A stretch of 64,000 bases of DNA from Microtetraspora glauca (GCA_000721275.1 JOFO01000003.1:248001-312000); one strand, 5' to 3'. Positions 46,852 through 58,610 are shown, counted from the first letter of the stretch. Numbers and translations: made by a program. The notes: generated by a model not told the origin, from the letters alone.

Positions 46852-47490
46852 GTGTCCGTACTCCCCCTGGTCTTCACCAGCGGCTGGGCGAGCGGGATCA
46901 ACGCGTACGCGGTGGTCCTGCTCCTCGGCGTCTTCGGCGCGACCGGGCTCACCGACGAGGTGCCCGAGGCGCTCCAGCGCACGGATGTCCTGATCGCGGC
47001 CGGCGTGCTCTTCCTGTGCGAGGCGGTCGCGGACAAGATCCCGTACGTGGACAACGTGTGGGACTCCGTCCACACGGTGATCCGGCCGGTCTCGGGAGCC
47101 GTCGTGGCGGCCCTGCTGGCCGGCCAGAGCGGTTCGCTGCCCGAGCTGGCGGCGGGGGCGGTCGGCGGTTCCACGGCGCTGATGAGCCATCTGGTCAAGG
47201 CGGGGACCCGGATGGCGGTGAACACCTCGCCGGAGCCGTTCTCCAACATCGCGATCAGCACCGCCGAGGACCTGGCCGTCGCCGGGATCATCACCTTCGC
47301 GCTCTTCCATCCGGTGGCGGCGGCGGTGATCGCCGCCGTGCTGCTGGCGCTCGGCATCTGGCTGCTGGTCTTCCTGGCCGCCCGGATCCGGCGGTTCCTG
47401 CGCCGCCGGGCGCAGCGCCGCGAGGAGCGCAGACGGGCGGCGGCCGGAGGCGGCCCACCTGCGGACCGGTCCGTCGGCGGGGGCCGATAA
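46852..47490 (+). CDS. DUF4126 membrane protein
   Basis: A 212-aa membrane protein of the DUF4126 family, function unknown. The start SVLPLVFTSGWASGINAYAVVLLLG is the conserved first span and motif; further spans lie near residues 45-62, 80-110 and 140-175, and the tail is Arg-rich. The GTG at 46852 is chosen for family fit though its ribosome site is weak; a GTG at 46816 is in frame. It ends 10 bp before the oxidoreductase gene and is probably co-transcribed with it. Confidence 0.82.
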   Translation: MSVLPLVFTSGWASGINAYAVVLLLGVFGATGLTDEVPEALQRTDVLIAAGVLFLCEAVADKIPYVDNVWDSVHTVIRPVSGAVVAALLAGQSGSLPELAAGAVGGSTALMSHLVKAGTRMAVNTSPEPFSNIAISTAEDLAVAGIITFALFHPVAAAVIAAVLLALGIWLLVFLAARIRRFLRRRAQRREERRRAAAGGGPPADRSVGGGR

Positions 47491-47500
47491 GGTCCCTGAC

Positions 47501-48934
47501 ATGGGACGGATTGTGGTGATCGGCGCGGGTCTCGGCGCCATGGCGGCGGCGGCCCGGCTGGCCGTGGCCGGACACGCGGTGACGGTGTACGAGCGGACGC
47601 CGGCGTACGGCGGGGCGGTGGGCCGCTTCGAGCGGGACGGCTTCGCCTTCGACACGGGCCCCGGGCTGCTGCACCTCCCGGCGGTCTACCGCGATCTGTT
47701 CGTGAAGACGGGGAAGAAGCCGCTGGAGGAGTGCGTCGGGCTGAGCCAGGTCGATCCGGCCGCCCGGCACGTCTTCGCCGACGGCACCCGCGTGGACCTG
47801 CCGAACGCGTCGCGGGCCGGCACGCTCGCCGCCCTCGACGCGGCCCTCGGCGCGGGCACCGGCGAGCGCTGGGGCGACTTCCTGGTGCGGGCCCGCGAGG
47901 CGTGGGACCGGACCCGCCGCCCGCTCCTGGAGGAGCCGCAGCCCGCCGACCCGAAGTCCCTGGCCCGCGAGCCGTACCCGGCGCTGAAGTCGGGGCTGCT
48001 GCGCCGTCCGACGCGGACGCTCGCCCAGGTCGGCGCGCGCGAACTGAGGGACCCGCGACTGGTCGCGCTGCTGGACGCGTACGCGGAGGCCTACGGCTTC
48101 CCGGCGGCGTCCGCGCCCGCGTCGGCCGCCGTGCTGCCGTACATGGAGCAGACGTTCGGCAGCTGGTACGTGGCCGGCGGCATGCGGGCGCTCGCGGACG
48201 CGGTGTACGAGCGCTGCCGGGAGCGGCGGGTGGAGTTCGTCTTCGGCGCGGCGGTGGACGAGGTGCTGGAGGAGGACGGCCGGGCCGTCGGGGTGCGACT
48301 CGCATCCGGCTCGACGGTGGAGGCCGACCACGTGGTCGTGGGCGCCCCGGTGCCGGAGCTCTACCGCGAGCAGGTCCTGCCGTGGCGGTACAGCGACGAG
48401 TGGACGCACTTCCAGCACCCCGGCACCAGCCGGGTGACGGTCTGTCTGGCGCTGCGCGGGTCCCGGGAGGCGGACGCGGTCCACCGGACCGTCGTGCACG
48501 CGGAGGGCGGCCGGCCGACGGTGACCGTGCTGCGGCCGGACGACCCGGCGCTGCGCCCGGACGCCGCCCACGAGGCGGTGACGGTCACGGCGACCGTGCC
48601 GGCCTCCGTCGAGCGGGAGTGGGAGCCCTTCGCCGACGGGATGGTCGAGGCGGCCGCGCGGGCGGTGCCGGGGCTGGCCGAGCGGCTGGTGTGGCGGCAC
48701 GTCCGCACGCCGGAGGACGTCCGGGCGGCGACCGGGTCGGCCGAGGTGCCGGGCCCGGCGCTGGCGGACGCCCGCGGGGAGTGGCTGCCCGCGCCGAACC
48801 TCTCCCCCGTGTCCGGGCTGTACTACGCGGGCGGCTGGGCGCATCCGGGCGGCGGGCTCGCCCACGCGGGCATGTCGGGCGCGCTGGTGGCCGGGCTGAT
48901 CGTGGAGGGCGCGGAGTTCCGCGGCTCGCGGTGA
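47501..48934 (+). CDS. FAD-dependent oxidoreductase, CrtI/phytoene desaturase-like
   Basis: A 477-aa flavoprotein. The dinucleotide fold GRIVVIGAGLGAMAAAARLA is at the very N-terminus, followed by the FAD contact YERTPAYGGAVGRFERDG and FDTGPGLLHLP typical of the carotenoid desaturase/isomerase group; the C-terminal YYAGGWAHPGGGLAHAGMSG closes the FAD site. No other carotenoid genes (crtE, crtB) are present, so the substrate may not be a carotenoid. Convergent with the following minus-strand gene. Confidence 0.88.
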   Translation: MGRIVVIGAGLGAMAAAARLAVAGHAVTVYERTPAYGGAVGRFERDGFAFDTGPGLLHLPAVYRDLFVKTGKKPLEECVGLSQVDPAARHVFADGTRVDLPNASRAGTLAALDAALGAGTGERWGDFLVRAREAWDRTRRPLLEEPQPADPKSLAREPYPALKSGLLRRPTRTLAQVGARELRDPRLVALLDAYAEAYGFPAASAPASAAVLPYMEQTFGSWYVAGGMRALADAVYERCRERRVEFVFGAAVDEVLEEDGRAVGVRLASGSTVEADHVVVGAPVPELYREQVLPWRYSDEWTHFQHPGTSRVTVCLALRGSREADAVHRTVVHAEGGRPTVTVLRPDDPALRPDAAHEAVTVTATVPASVEREWEPFADGMVEAAARAVPGLAERLVWRHVRTPEDVRAATGSAEVPGPALADARGEWLPAPNLSPVSGLYYAGGWAHPGGGLAHAGMSGALVAGLIVEGAEFRGSR

Positions 48935-48956
48935 CCGGGCCCGGCCGGACGGGCAG

Positions 48957-49835
48957 TCAGTAGCGGTACGGGGTCTGCCCGTCGGGGTGCGGGCCCTGGC
49001 CGTACGGCGCCGGCGTCTCGTCGGTGTCGCGCTGCTGCGGCACCCACACGCCGCCGGGCGGAGTGTCGTAGCCGTAGGAGGGCGCCTGGGGGTCGCCGTA
49101 GTACGAGGTGTACTGCTGGCCGTCGGTGGCGGGGCCGATGTACGGGTCGGAGTAGGCGGCGTACTGCTGCGGGGCACCGGTGGCGCCGTAGTCGTAGCCC
49201 GGCTGCTGCTGTTCGTAAGCGGGGGCGGCGTAGGCGTCGTACGCGGGGGCGGCCGGGTCGGCGGGCGCGTAGCCGCCGGTGCCGTAGCCGGAGGTGTCGT
49301 AGGTCCCGGTGGCGTAGGCGCCGGTGTCGTAGCCGTCGTAGCCGGGGGTCTGCGCCGCCGGGTCCTGCTGTCCGCCGCCGTAGACGCCGTACTGGCCGGT
49401 GTCCTCGGGCAGCGGCTGCGGCTCGAAGACGGAGGTGGGCTCGTCGCCCGCGCGCAGTTCCTCGGCGCCGGGGCCGGGGGCGTGTGCCGCGGCGGGGTCC
49501 TCGTACGCGAGGCCGGTGACCTCCAGGGTGGGGCCGGCGCCGGTGGCCGGGCCGGCCTTGCGGCGGCGGCTGGCGCCGGGGTTGCCGCCGATGGCCCAGC
49601 CGGTGGAGAAGCCGCGGCGGAAGGAGAGGGTGACGAAGGTCTGGCCGACGGCGAAGGCGACCGCGCCGGCGATGATCACCGCCACCGACGGCAGCAGGAC
49701 GCCGGCGACCACGCCGAGGAAGCCGCAGAAGGCGAGGACCCGCCAGCGCAGCCGCGCCTTGTACTGGAGCAGCACTTCGCCCAGCAGCCAGAGCGCCACC
49801 AGGCCGAACGCGATGTAGAGGACCGTCCACCCCAT
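48957..49835 (-). CDS. Membrane protein with Tyr/Gly/Gln/Pro-rich tail
   Basis: A 292-aa protein of no named family. Two or three membrane spans lie in the first 75 residues (MGWTVLYIAFGLVALWLLGE, WRVLAFCGFLGVVAGVLLPS, VAVIIAGAVAFAVGQTFV). The remaining 200 residues are a low-complexity region rich in Tyr, Gly, Gln, Pro and Asp with many YDT/YGT/GYD steps. The start is set at ATG 49835 rather than GTG 49862, because the first span begins there. The cytoplasmic tail may be disordered or self-associating. Confidence 0.78.
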   Translation of the reverse strand: MGWTVLYIAFGLVALWLLGEVLLQYKARLRWRVLAFCGFLGVVAGVLLPSVAVIIAGAVAFAVGQTFVTLSFRRGFSTGWAIGGNPGASRRRKAGPATGAGPTLEVTGLAYEDPAAAHAPGPGAEELRAGDEPTSVFEPQPLPEDTGQYGVYGGGQQDPAAQTPGYDGYDTGAYATGTYDTSGYGTGGYAPADPAAPAYDAYAAPAYEQQQPGYDYGATGAPQQYAAYSDPYIGPATDGQQYTSYYGDPQAPSYGYDTPPGGVWVPQQRDTDETPAPYGQGPHPDGQTPYRY

Positions 49836-49891
49836 TGCCCCGCCGCCCCTCTCTACGGCCACCGCCGCGGGTCAGGGGCGGGTACGACCGG

Positions 49892-50806
49892 TCAGGACTG
49901 CTGGTGCAGTCCGAGATTCTCGTAGATCTCGAGCGTCGCGGTGGAGCTGTTGAGCGTGATGAAGTGCAGGCCGGGGACACCCTCGTCCAGCAGACGCGCG
50001 CAGAACTCCGTCGCGAACTCGATACCGATGGAGCGTACAGCGGCGGGATCGTCCTTGACCGCGAGGATGCGTTCTTTCACATCGGCGGGGAAGGCGGCGT
50101 TGCTCAGCTGGGGCAGCCGGTCGAGGGTCCTGGCGGTGACGACGGGCATGACCTCGGGGATGATCGGGGTCTCGCAGCCCGCCTTCTCGACGCTGTCGCG
50201 GAGCCGCAGGTAGTTCTCCGGGTCGAAGAACATCTGGGTGATCGCGTAGTCGGCGCCGGCCCGGCACTTGTCGACGAAGTGGCGGATGTCGGTGTCCCAG
50301 TCGGCGGAGCGCGGGTGCATCTCGGGGAAGGCGGCGACGCCGACGCAGAAGTCGCCGGACTCCTTGATGAGCCGGACCAGGTCGGCGGCGTACCGGACGC
50401 CCTCGGGGTGCTCGACCCAGTCGCCCAGCGGGTCGCCCGGCGGGTCGCCGCGGAGCGCGAGCATGTTGCGGATGCCGGCGTCGGCGTACTGGCCGAGGAC
50501 GTTCCGCAGTTCGGCGACCGAGTGGTCGACGGCGGTGAGGTGGGCGACCGGGGTGAGGGTGGTGTCCGAGGCGATCTTCTGGGTGGCCTTGACGGTGCCG
50601 CCGCGGGTGGAGCCGCCGGCGCCGTAGGTCACGGAGACGAAGCTGGGGCCGACGGCCTCGACGCGGCGCATGGCGTTCCAGAGGACCTGCTCGCCCTTGG
50701 GCGTCCGGGGGGCGTAGAACTCGAAGGAGTACGACGTGCCGGAGGCGAGGATCTCGCGGACCGTGCGGGCGCGGTCCGTACGGACGGAAGCGGTTCCAAG
50801 GGCCAT
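49892..50806 (-). CDS. metF: 5,10-methylenetetrahydrofolate reductase
   Basis: A 304-aa FAD-binding TIM barrel that makes 5-methyl-THF for methionine synthesis. [41 protein letters not shown] and [18 protein letters not shown] are hallmark blocks of the bacterial enzyme. The ATG at 50806 is the natural start. The 107-bp gap to thiE contains no recognised riboswitch. Confidence 0.96.
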   Translation of the reverse strand: MALGTASVRTDRARTVREILASGTSYSFEFYAPRTPKGEQVLWNAMRRVEAVGPSFVSVTYGAGGSTRGGTVKATQKIASDTTLTPVAHLTAVDHSVAELRNVLGQYADAGIRNMLALRGDPPGDPLGDWVEHPEGVRYAADLVRLIKESGDFCVGVAAFPEMHPRSADWDTDIRHFVDKCRAGADYAITQMFFDPENYLRLRDSVEKAGCETPIIPEVMPVVTARTLDRLPQLSNAAFPADVKERILAVKDDPAAVRSIGIEFATEFCARLLDEGVPGLHFITLNSSTATLEIYENLGLHQQS

Positions 50807-50913
50807 ACGGGCAGGTTAGACGGGGTCCAGGCAGGCGCGGAAACCGCGTCCGAGGACTGGACAGCTTTTCGGACACCGGTACGACGGGGCCGCGCGGGCC
50901 CCGCCGGGCTCCG

Positions 50914-51567
50914 TCAGGCGCCGGACCGCTCCCGGACGCGCTTGGCGAGGGCGGCGCTGGCCTCGGCCGGGTCGTCGGCCTCGGTGATCGCGCGGACGAC
51001 GACGATCCGGCGGGCGCCGGCGTCCAGCACCTGGTCCAGGTTGTCCGCGTCGATGCCGCCGATGGCGAACCAGGGGCGGTCCTGGGCGAGCCCCGCCGCG
51101 TACCGCACGAGGTCCAGGCCGGGGGCGTACCGCCCGGGCTTGGTGGGGGTGGGCCAGCAGGGGCCGGTGCAGAAGTAGTCGGTGCCGGGCTCGGCGGCGG
51201 CCGCGGCCACCTCGGACTCGGCGTGGCAGGAGCGGCCGATCAGCACCTCGTCGCCGAGGATCGCGCGGGCGGCGGGGACGGGCAGGTCGCCCTGGCCGAG
51301 GTGGAGGACGTCGGAGCCGATGGCGTGGGCGACGTCGGCCCGGTCGTTCACGGCGAGGAGCGTGCCGTGCCGGCGGCAGGCGTCGGCGAGGACCGCCAGG
51401 TGCTCCAGCTCCTCGGCGGCCTCCATGCCCTTGTCGCGCAGCTGGACGATGTCGACGCCGGAGGAGAGCACGGCGTCGAGGAAGGCGGGCAGGTCGCCCT
51501 GGCGCTTCCGGGCGTCGGTGCACAGGTAGAGCCGGGCGTCGGCGAGCCGCTCGCGAGGCGTGGGCAT
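50914..51567 (-). CDS. thiE: Thiamine-phosphate synthase
   Basis: A 217-aa TIM-barrel enzyme joining the HMP-pyrophosphate and thiazole moieties. [47 protein letters not shown] and [12 protein letters not shown] are family signatures. GGGGGG lies 7 nt before the ATG. It is on the strand opposite to thiOSG and is not preceded by a TPP riboswitch; it follows an Rv2175c-like gene by 73 bp. Confidence 0.96.
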   Translation of the reverse strand: MPTPRERLADARLYLCTDARKRQGDLPAFLDAVLSSGVDIVQLRDKGMEAAEELEHLAVLADACRRHGTLLAVNDRADVAHAIGSDVLHLGQGDLPVPAARAILGDEVLIGRSCHAESEVAAAAAEPGTDYFCTGPCWPTPTKPGRYAPGLDLVRYAAGLAQDRPWFAIGGIDADNLDQVLDAGARRIVVVRAITEADDPAEASAALAKRVRERSGA

Positions 51568-51640
51568 GGTGGTTCCCCCCGTCGGGTGGTGCCGGTGCCG
51601 CGGCGCGGGGCCGGGGCACCGGCGGTGCTGGTTCGGCGTG

Positions 51641-52006
51641 TCAGACGGCGAGCGCCTGGGCGCGGCGCTTCACCTCCGTGCCGCGATTCTCGCGGAGCGC
51701 CTGCGCGGGGGTGCCGGGCAGGGTCGGGTCCGCGGTGAAGAGCCACTCCAGCATCTCCGCGTCGGAGAAGCCGTCGTCCCTGAGGAGCGTCAGGGTGCCG
51801 GAGAGGCCCTTGACGACCCTGTCCTCCTGGATGAAGGCGGCGGGCACCTGGAGCGCGTTGTTCTCGCCGCGGCGGACGGCGATCAGCTGGCCCTCCTTCA
51901 CCAGCTGCCGCACCCGCGTCACCTCGACGCCGAGCATCTCGGCGATGTCGGGGAGGTGGAGCCACTCGGGGACGAGAGCATCGATGTTTGCGTCAATCTC
52001 GGTCAC
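51641..52006 (-). CDS. Rv2175c-like DNA-binding protein
   Basis: A 121-aa winged-helix protein resembling mycobacterial Rv2175c, a DNA-binding substrate of the Ser/Thr kinase Pkn[35 protein letters not shown] is the helix-turn-helix part, and [26 protein letters not shown] the conserved C-terminus. The GTG start is at 52006. A PASTA Ser/Thr kinase gene lies 3.8 kb away, and the metF – Rv2175c – kinase – DAHP synthase order resembles the M. tuberculosis pknL locus. Confidence 0.88.
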   Translation of the reverse strand: MTEIDANIDALVPEWLHLPDIAEMLGVEVTRVRQLVKEGQLIAVRRGENNALQVPAAFIQEDRVVKGLSGTLTLLRDDGFSDAEMLEWLFTADPTLPGTPAQALRENRGTEVKRRAQALAV

Positions 52007-52087
52007 GGGACAAGCCTGCCATCCGGGGCCGACAGCCGGTAGTCGGGCCCGTCCCGCCGCCTCCGTCCGGGGGGTGCCAGGGGGGTG

Positions 52088-53311
52088 CTAGCGGACCGCG
52101 GACTTGAGCGGGACGGCCGGGTCGGCGGCGCGCCCGGGGTCGACGGGGGTGCCCGCCTCGATGAGCTTGCGGCCCTGGGCGAGGTCGCGGGGGCGGCCGA
52201 CCGCGAGGAGGGCGACCGGCACGCCGTCGCGCAGCCACAGCACCGACCAGGAGGGGCCGGAGGAGTCGCCGCGCCGGACCAGGGTGTCGGCGCCCGCGTG
52301 GTGGCCCGCGTACTGGACGAAGCGGCCGAACTGCTCGGACCAGAAGTACGGGACGGGGTCGTACGGGTCGGGCGTGCCGCCGTCGGAGCCGGTGATGTCG
52401 GCGGCGACCGTGCGGGGGCCCTGGAGGGCGTTGTCCCAGTGGTGGACGAGGAGCCGTTCGCCGTAGCGGGCGGAGGGGAAGGAGGCGCAGTCGCCGACCG
52501 CGTACACGCCGGGCAGGGAGGTGCGCAGCCGGTCGTCGGCGGTGACGGCGCCGCTCGGGTCGAGGGCGATGCCGGAGCCGGCGAGCCAGGCGGTGGCGGG
52601 GCGGGCGCCGATGCCGACGACGACGGCGTCGGCGAGCAGTTCGCGGCCGTCGGCGAGGACGACGGCGCCGGGCCGGACGGTCTCCACGCGCGCGTGGGTG
52701 AGGAGTTCGGCGCCGCTCTCGGCGTACCAGCCGGCCATGGCGACGGCGACCTCGTCGGGCAGGGCGCCGGCGAGCGGGAGCGGGGCGGCCTCGACGACGG
52801 TGACGGCGCAGCCGGCCTCGCGGGCGGCGGTGGTGAACTCGGCGCCGATCCAGCCGGCGCCGACCACGACGACGGGGCCGCCGCCGGCGAGGACGGGGCC
52901 GAGGCGGACGGCGTCGTCGAGGGTGCGCAGCAGGTGGACGCCGGGGACTCCCTCGGCGCCGGGGAGGGTGAGCGGGTGGGCGCCGGTGGCGAGGACCAGG
53001 GTGTCGTACGGGACGGGTCCGGCCTCGGTGTCGAGGGTGCGGTCGGCGGGGCGGAGGCCGGTGACGTCGACGCCGAGGCGGAGGTCGACGCCGAGGGACT
53101 CGAAGTCGATGTCGAAGGCGGAGTGCTCGGCCTTGCCGAGGAGGACGGCCTTGGAGAGCGGGGGCCGGTCGTAGGGCTGGTGGGGTTCGGCGCCGATGAG
53201 GGTGACGGGCCCTTCGAAGCCCTGCTCGCGCAGGGCGACGGCGGTCTGCACGCCCGCCATGCCCGCGCCGACGATCACGACGTGCCGCTGGGTCTGCTTC
53301 TGCTCGCTCAC
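52088..53311 (-). CDS. FAD/NAD(P)-dependent ferredoxin-reductase-like oxidoreductase
   Basis: A 407-aa two-dinucleotide-fold flavoprotein. RHVVIVGAGMAGVQTAVALRE binds FAD, VVVVGAGWIGAEFTTAARE binds NAD(P)H, and VYAVGDCASF contacts the flavin. The C-terminal domain (PYFWSEQFGRFVQYAG onward) is of the Reductase_C type seen in ferredoxin, rubredoxin and putidaredoxin reductases. No ferredoxin gene is adjacent. It is divergent from the thiamine riboswitch operon. Confidence 0.92.
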   Translation of the reverse strand: MSEQKQTQRHVVIVGAGMAGVQTAVALREQGFEGPVTLIGAEPHQPYDRPPLSKAVLLGKAEHSAFDIDFESLGVDLRLGVDVTGLRPADRTLDTEAGPVPYDTLVLATGAHPLTLPGAEGVPGVHLLRTLDDAVRLGPVLAGGGPVVVVGAGWIGAEFTTAAREAGCAVTVVEAAPLPLAGALPDEVAVAMAGWYAESGAELLTHARVETVRPGAVVLADGRELLADAVVVGIGARPATAWLAGSGIALDPSGAVTADDRLRTSLPGVYAVGDCASFPSARYGERLLVHHWDNALQGPRTVAADITGSDGGTPDPYDPVPYFWSEQFGRFVQYAGHHAGADTLVRRGDSSGPSWSVLWLRDGVPVALLAVGRPRDLAQGRKLIEAGTPVDPGRAADPAVPLKSAVR

Positions 53312-53398
53312 CCGTCCACCTTACGCACCTGACGAAACGTCAGAAAGGGAGGTGCCCTGTGGCGCACCGCCGCCGGGGGCTAGGGTGGCGGGCAGACA

Positions 53399-53495
53399 CC
53401 ACTCGCGGGAGCCCGGACGCACCGGGCTGAGAGGGAGGCTGACCGGCCTCCGACCGTACGAACCTGATCCGGGTCATGCCGGCGAAGGGAGGGGC
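53399..53495 (+). promoter_or_regulatory. TPP riboswitch (THI element) controlling thiO-thiS-thiG
   Basis: The aptamer core CTGAGA is at 53427-53432, the pyrophosphate arm GAACCTGATCCGGGTCATGC starts near 53460, and CGAAGGGAG closes it near 53491; the P3 helix GGAGGC…GCCTCC lies between. A -10-like TAGGGT at 53381-53386 would start transcription just upstream. The ribosome site GGGAGGGG (53488-53495) overlaps the aptamer's 3' strand, so TPP binding probably blocks translation. A GGGCG-GGAA-CGCCC hairpin (53492-53505) directly abuts the ATG. Confidence 0.95.
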
Positions 53496-53505
53496 GGGAA
53501 CGCCC

Positions 53506-55687
<2,182 letters not shown>

Positions 55688-55773
55688 CCCGGGGCCGGGG
55701 CGGCGGGCGCGGGGTACGTCACAAGCGTGCTGCGGTCGGGGGCCGGGCGGCGGGGGGACCGCGTACCGGCTCG

Positions 55774-55779
55774 TAGACT
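55774..55779 (+). promoter_or_regulatory. -10 box for a leaderless Ser/Thr kinase transcript
   Basis: TAGACT lies 8 nt before the GTG at 55787, so transcription would start at the start codon; no ribosome site is present. No clear -35 was found. Confidence 0.5.
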
Positions 55780-55786
55780 CGACGCC

Positions 55787-57709
55787 GTGGACACGACCCT
55801 TCAGGACCCCCTCGTCGGGCGGCTGCTCGACGGCCGCTACCGCGTCGACGCGCGCATCGCCGTCGGCGGGATGGCCACGGTCTACCGGGCCGTCGACACC
55901 CGCCTCGACCGCGTCCTCGCGCTCAAGGTGATGCACCCGGCGCTGGCGGCCGACGCCGTCTTCGTCGAGCGGTTCATCCGCGAGGCGAAGTCCGTCGCCC
56001 GCCTCGCGCACCCGAACGTGGTCGCCGTCTTCGACCAGGGCGCCGAGGGCGCGTACGTCTACCTGGCGATGGAGTACGTCTCCGGCTGCACCCTGCGCGA
56101 CGTGCTCCGCGAGCGCGGCGCCCTCCAGCCCCGCGCCGCCCTGGACGTCCTGGAGCCGGTGCTCGCCGCGCTGGGCGCCGCGCACCGGGCCGGGTTCGTG
56201 CACCGGGACATGAAGCCGGAGAACGTGCTGATAGGGGACGACGGCCGGGTCAAGGTCGCCGACTTCGGGCTGGTCCGCTCCGTCGGCTCGGCGACCGCGA
56301 CCACCGGCTCGGTCCTCGGCACCGTCTCGTACCTCGCCCCCGAGCAGATCGAGCACGGCACCGCCGACACCCGCGCCGACGTGTACGCCTGCGGCGTCGT
56401 CCTGTACGAGATGCTGACCGGCGCCAAGCCGCACTCCGGCGACACCCCCGCCCAGGTCCTCTACCGGCACCTGAACACCGACGTGCCGGCCCCGTCCGCC
56501 GCCGTGCCGGGGCTGCCGCTTGAACTCGACGAGCTGGTCGCCGCCGCGACCGCCCGCACCCCCGACGTCCGCCCGCACGACGCCGTCGCGCTCCTCGCCC
56601 TGGCCCGGGAGGCGCGGGCCGCGCTCACCGAGGAGCAGCTGGACGCGGTGCCGCCGGGGGCGCGCGCCGGGCAGCGGGACACCGGCGACGACCGCACCAG
56701 CGTGATCGCCCGCGCGGTGCCGTCCGCCGAGCCCGCCGACCCGCACGAGGTGCTGCACACCAGCCGTCTCGACACCCCGGAGCCGCCGCCGGCCGCCCGG
56801 CCGCGCCGGACCTTCCGCAGGCCGCCGAACGGCCCGCTCCTGATCATCGCCGGCGTGCTGCTCGCCCTGGGCCTCGGCACCGGCGTCTGGTACATCAACG
56901 CCGGCCAGTTCACCCGCGTCCCCGCCGTCCTCGGCCAGACCGAGCGGGCGGCGGCGGACCGGCTCGCCGACGCCGGCCTGGAGCTGGGCACGACGAAGCG
57001 CGCCTTCAGCGACGTGTACGAGCGCGGCACGGTGATGGGCGTCGACCCGGCGCCCGGCGAGCGGGTCCGCAACCACACCACCGTCACCCTGACCCTGTCC
57101 CGGGGCCCGGAGATCGTGAAGGTGCCCAACCTGCGGAACAAGCCGCTGGACGAGGCCCGGCGGATCCTCACCGAGCAGGGCCTCGCGCCCGGCGTCGTCA
57201 CCAGCAGGTTCAGCACGACCGTCGCCCAGGGCGCGGTCATCGGCACCGACCCGGAGCCGGGCACCGAGCGCGCGCCGGACTCGGCCGTCGCGCTGGTGGT
57301 CAGCAAGGGCGCCCCGGTCGACGTCCCCGACGTGACCGGCGAGACCGTCGCCGACGCCACCGCCACCCTCCAGGAGGCCGGGCTCAAGGTGTCCGTGGCC
57401 CCGGAGCGGGTCCACTCCCCCGAGGACGCGGGCGCGGTCGCCGCGCAGTCCCTCGCCGAGGGCAGCCGGGCCGCGAAGGGCGACGCGATCACCCTGACCG
57501 TCTCCAAGGGCCCGCGCCAGGTCGAGGTCCCCGACGTGGTCGGCATGACGACCGGCGAGGCCCGCGAGGCGCTGGAGGCCGCCGGCTTCGACGTGAAGGT
57601 GGAGAAGAGCTTCCCCTTCCTCGGCGACGAGGTCACGGGCCAGTCCGTCGAGGGCGGCGAGACCGCCCCCGAGGGCTCCACCGTCGCCATCACCATCAAG
57701 GGAATCTGA
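55787..57709 (+). CDS. PASTA-domain Ser/Thr protein kinase (PknB/PknL-like)
   Basis: A 640-aa transmembrane Hanks-type kinase. The kinase domain has the glycine loop RIAVGGMATVYRA, K47 in LALKVMHP, catalytic HRDMKPEN with D141, DFG at 159-161 and GTVSYLAPEQ. A juxtamembrane Pro-rich segment leads to one span near residues 345-366 and four extracellular PASTA repeats (for example VPDVTGETVADATATLQEAG), which in relatives sense muropeptides or lipid II. It ends 7 bp before the nfo-like gene. An Rv2175c-like potential substrate is nearby. Confidence 0.95.
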   Translation: MDTTLQDPLVGRLLDGRYRVDARIAVGGMATVYRAVDTRLDRVLALKVMHPALAADAVFVERFIREAKSVARLAHPNVVAVFDQGAEGAYVYLAMEYVSGCTLRDVLRERGALQPRAALDVLEPVLAALGAAHRAGFVHRDMKPENVLIGDDGRVKVADFGLVRSVGSATATTGSVLGTVSYLAPEQIEHGTADTRADVYACGVVLYEMLTGAKPHSGDTPAQVLYRHLNTDVPAPSAAVPGLPLELDELVAAATARTPDVRPHDAVALLALAREARAALTEEQLDAVPPGARAGQRDTGDDRTSVIARAVPSAEPADPHEVLHTSRLDTPEPPPAARPRRTFRRPPNGPLLIIAGVLLALGLGTGVWYINAGQFTRVPAVLGQTERAAADRLADAGLELGTTKRAFSDVYERGTVMGVDPAPGERVRNHTTVTLTLSRGPEIVKVPNLRNKPLDEARRILTEQGLAPGVVTSRFSTTVAQGAVIGTDPEPGTERAPDSAVALVVSKGAPVDVPDVTGETVADATATLQEAGLKVSVAPERVHSPEDAGAVAAQSLAEGSRAAKGDAITLTVSKGPRQVEVPDVVGMTTGEAREALEAAGFDVKVEKSFPFLGDEVTGQSVEGGETAPEGSTVAITIKGI

Positions 57710-57716
57710 GACACCC

Positions 57717-58568
57717 ATGCGCAACCCCGTCGGCGGCCACGTCCCCGTGGCCGGCGGACTCGCCACCACCGGCCTCGGCTACGCCCGCGAGCTGGGCGCC
57801 GAGACCGTCCAGGTCTTCGTCGCCAACCCGCGCGGCTGGGCCACCCCCACCGGCAACCCCGCCCAGGACGAGCGGTTCCGCGAGGAGTGCGCCGCCGAGT
57901 CGCTGTCGGCCTGGGTGCACGCCCCGTACCTGATCAACTTCGGCTCCCACACCGAGGCCACGGTCGACCGGTCGGTGGAGTCCCTGCGGCACTCGCTGCG
58001 GCGCGGCCGGGAGATCGGCGCCCGGGGCGTGGTCGTCCACACCGGCTCGGCGACCGGCGGCCGCCCCCGCGCGGAGGCGCTGGCGCAGGTACGGGAGCGG
58101 ATGCTGCCGCTGCTCGACGAGCTGACGCACGAGGACGACCCGTACCTGCTCCTGGAGTCCACGGCCGGCCAGGGTTCGTCGCTCTGCTCCCGCGCGGAGG
58201 ACTTCGGCCCGTACTTCGACGCGCTCGACCACCACCCGAAGCTGGGGATCTGCCTCGACACGTGCCACATCTTCGCCGCCGGCCACGACCTGGCGGAGCC
58301 GGGCGGGGCGGTGCGGACGCTGGACGAGCTGGTCGCCACGGTCGGCGAGGGCCGGCTGCGGCTGATCCACGCCAACGACTCCAAGGATGTCGCCGGCGCG
58401 CACAAGGACCGGCACGCCAACATCGGCGTCGGGCACATCGGCCAGGAGGCGTTCCGGCAGCTGCTGCGGCACCCGGCCACCGAGGGGGTGCCGCTGGTCA
58501 TCGAGACCCCGGGCGGCAAGGAGGGGCACGTCGCCGACATCGAGCTGCTGAAGAAGCTCCGGGACTGA
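57717..58568 (+). CDS. nfo: Endonuclease IV-type AP endonuclease
   Basis: A 283-aa TIM-barrel enzyme that incises abasic sites in base-excision repair. Zinc-binding family motifs are visible: VHAPYLINFGS, VVVHTGSATGG, LLLESTAGQGSSL, GICLDTCHIFAAGHD and LRLIHANDSKD with KDRHANIGVGHIG. Its ATG is 7 bp after the kinase stop, so the two are probably co-transcribed although functionally unrelated. Confidence 0.94.
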   Translation: MRNPVGGHVPVAGGLATTGLGYARELGAETVQVFVANPRGWATPTGNPAQDERFREECAAESLSAWVHAPYLINFGSHTEATVDRSVESLRHSLRRGREIGARGVVVHTGSATGGRPRAEALAQVRERMLPLLDELTHEDDPYLLLESTAGQGSSLCSRAEDFGPYFDALDHHPKLGICLDTCHIFAAGHDLAEPGGAVRTLDELVATVGEGRLRLIHANDSKDVAGAHKDRHANIGVGHIGQEAFRQLLRHPATEGVPLVIETPGGKEGHVADIELLKKLRD

Positions 58569-58595
58569 CGGGCGTGGGGCCCCCTGCGTGACACG

Positions 58596-58610
58596 TACCC
58601 CGCGGGGGTA
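58596..58610. promoter_or_regulatory. CsoR-like copper operator
   Basis: TACCCC-GCG-GGGGTA is a perfect 6-bp dyad with a 3-nt centre, matching the TACCC…GGGTA core bound by CsoR-family copper sensors. It lies 50-64 bp before the start of the His-rich DUF4396 gene, where a promoter is expected, and 28 bp after nfo. Assignment is by motif only. Confidence 0.6.

Noticed and set aside
53476..53505. Upstream ATG start for thiO
   Set aside because: It is part of the conserved 3' strand of the TPP aptamer.
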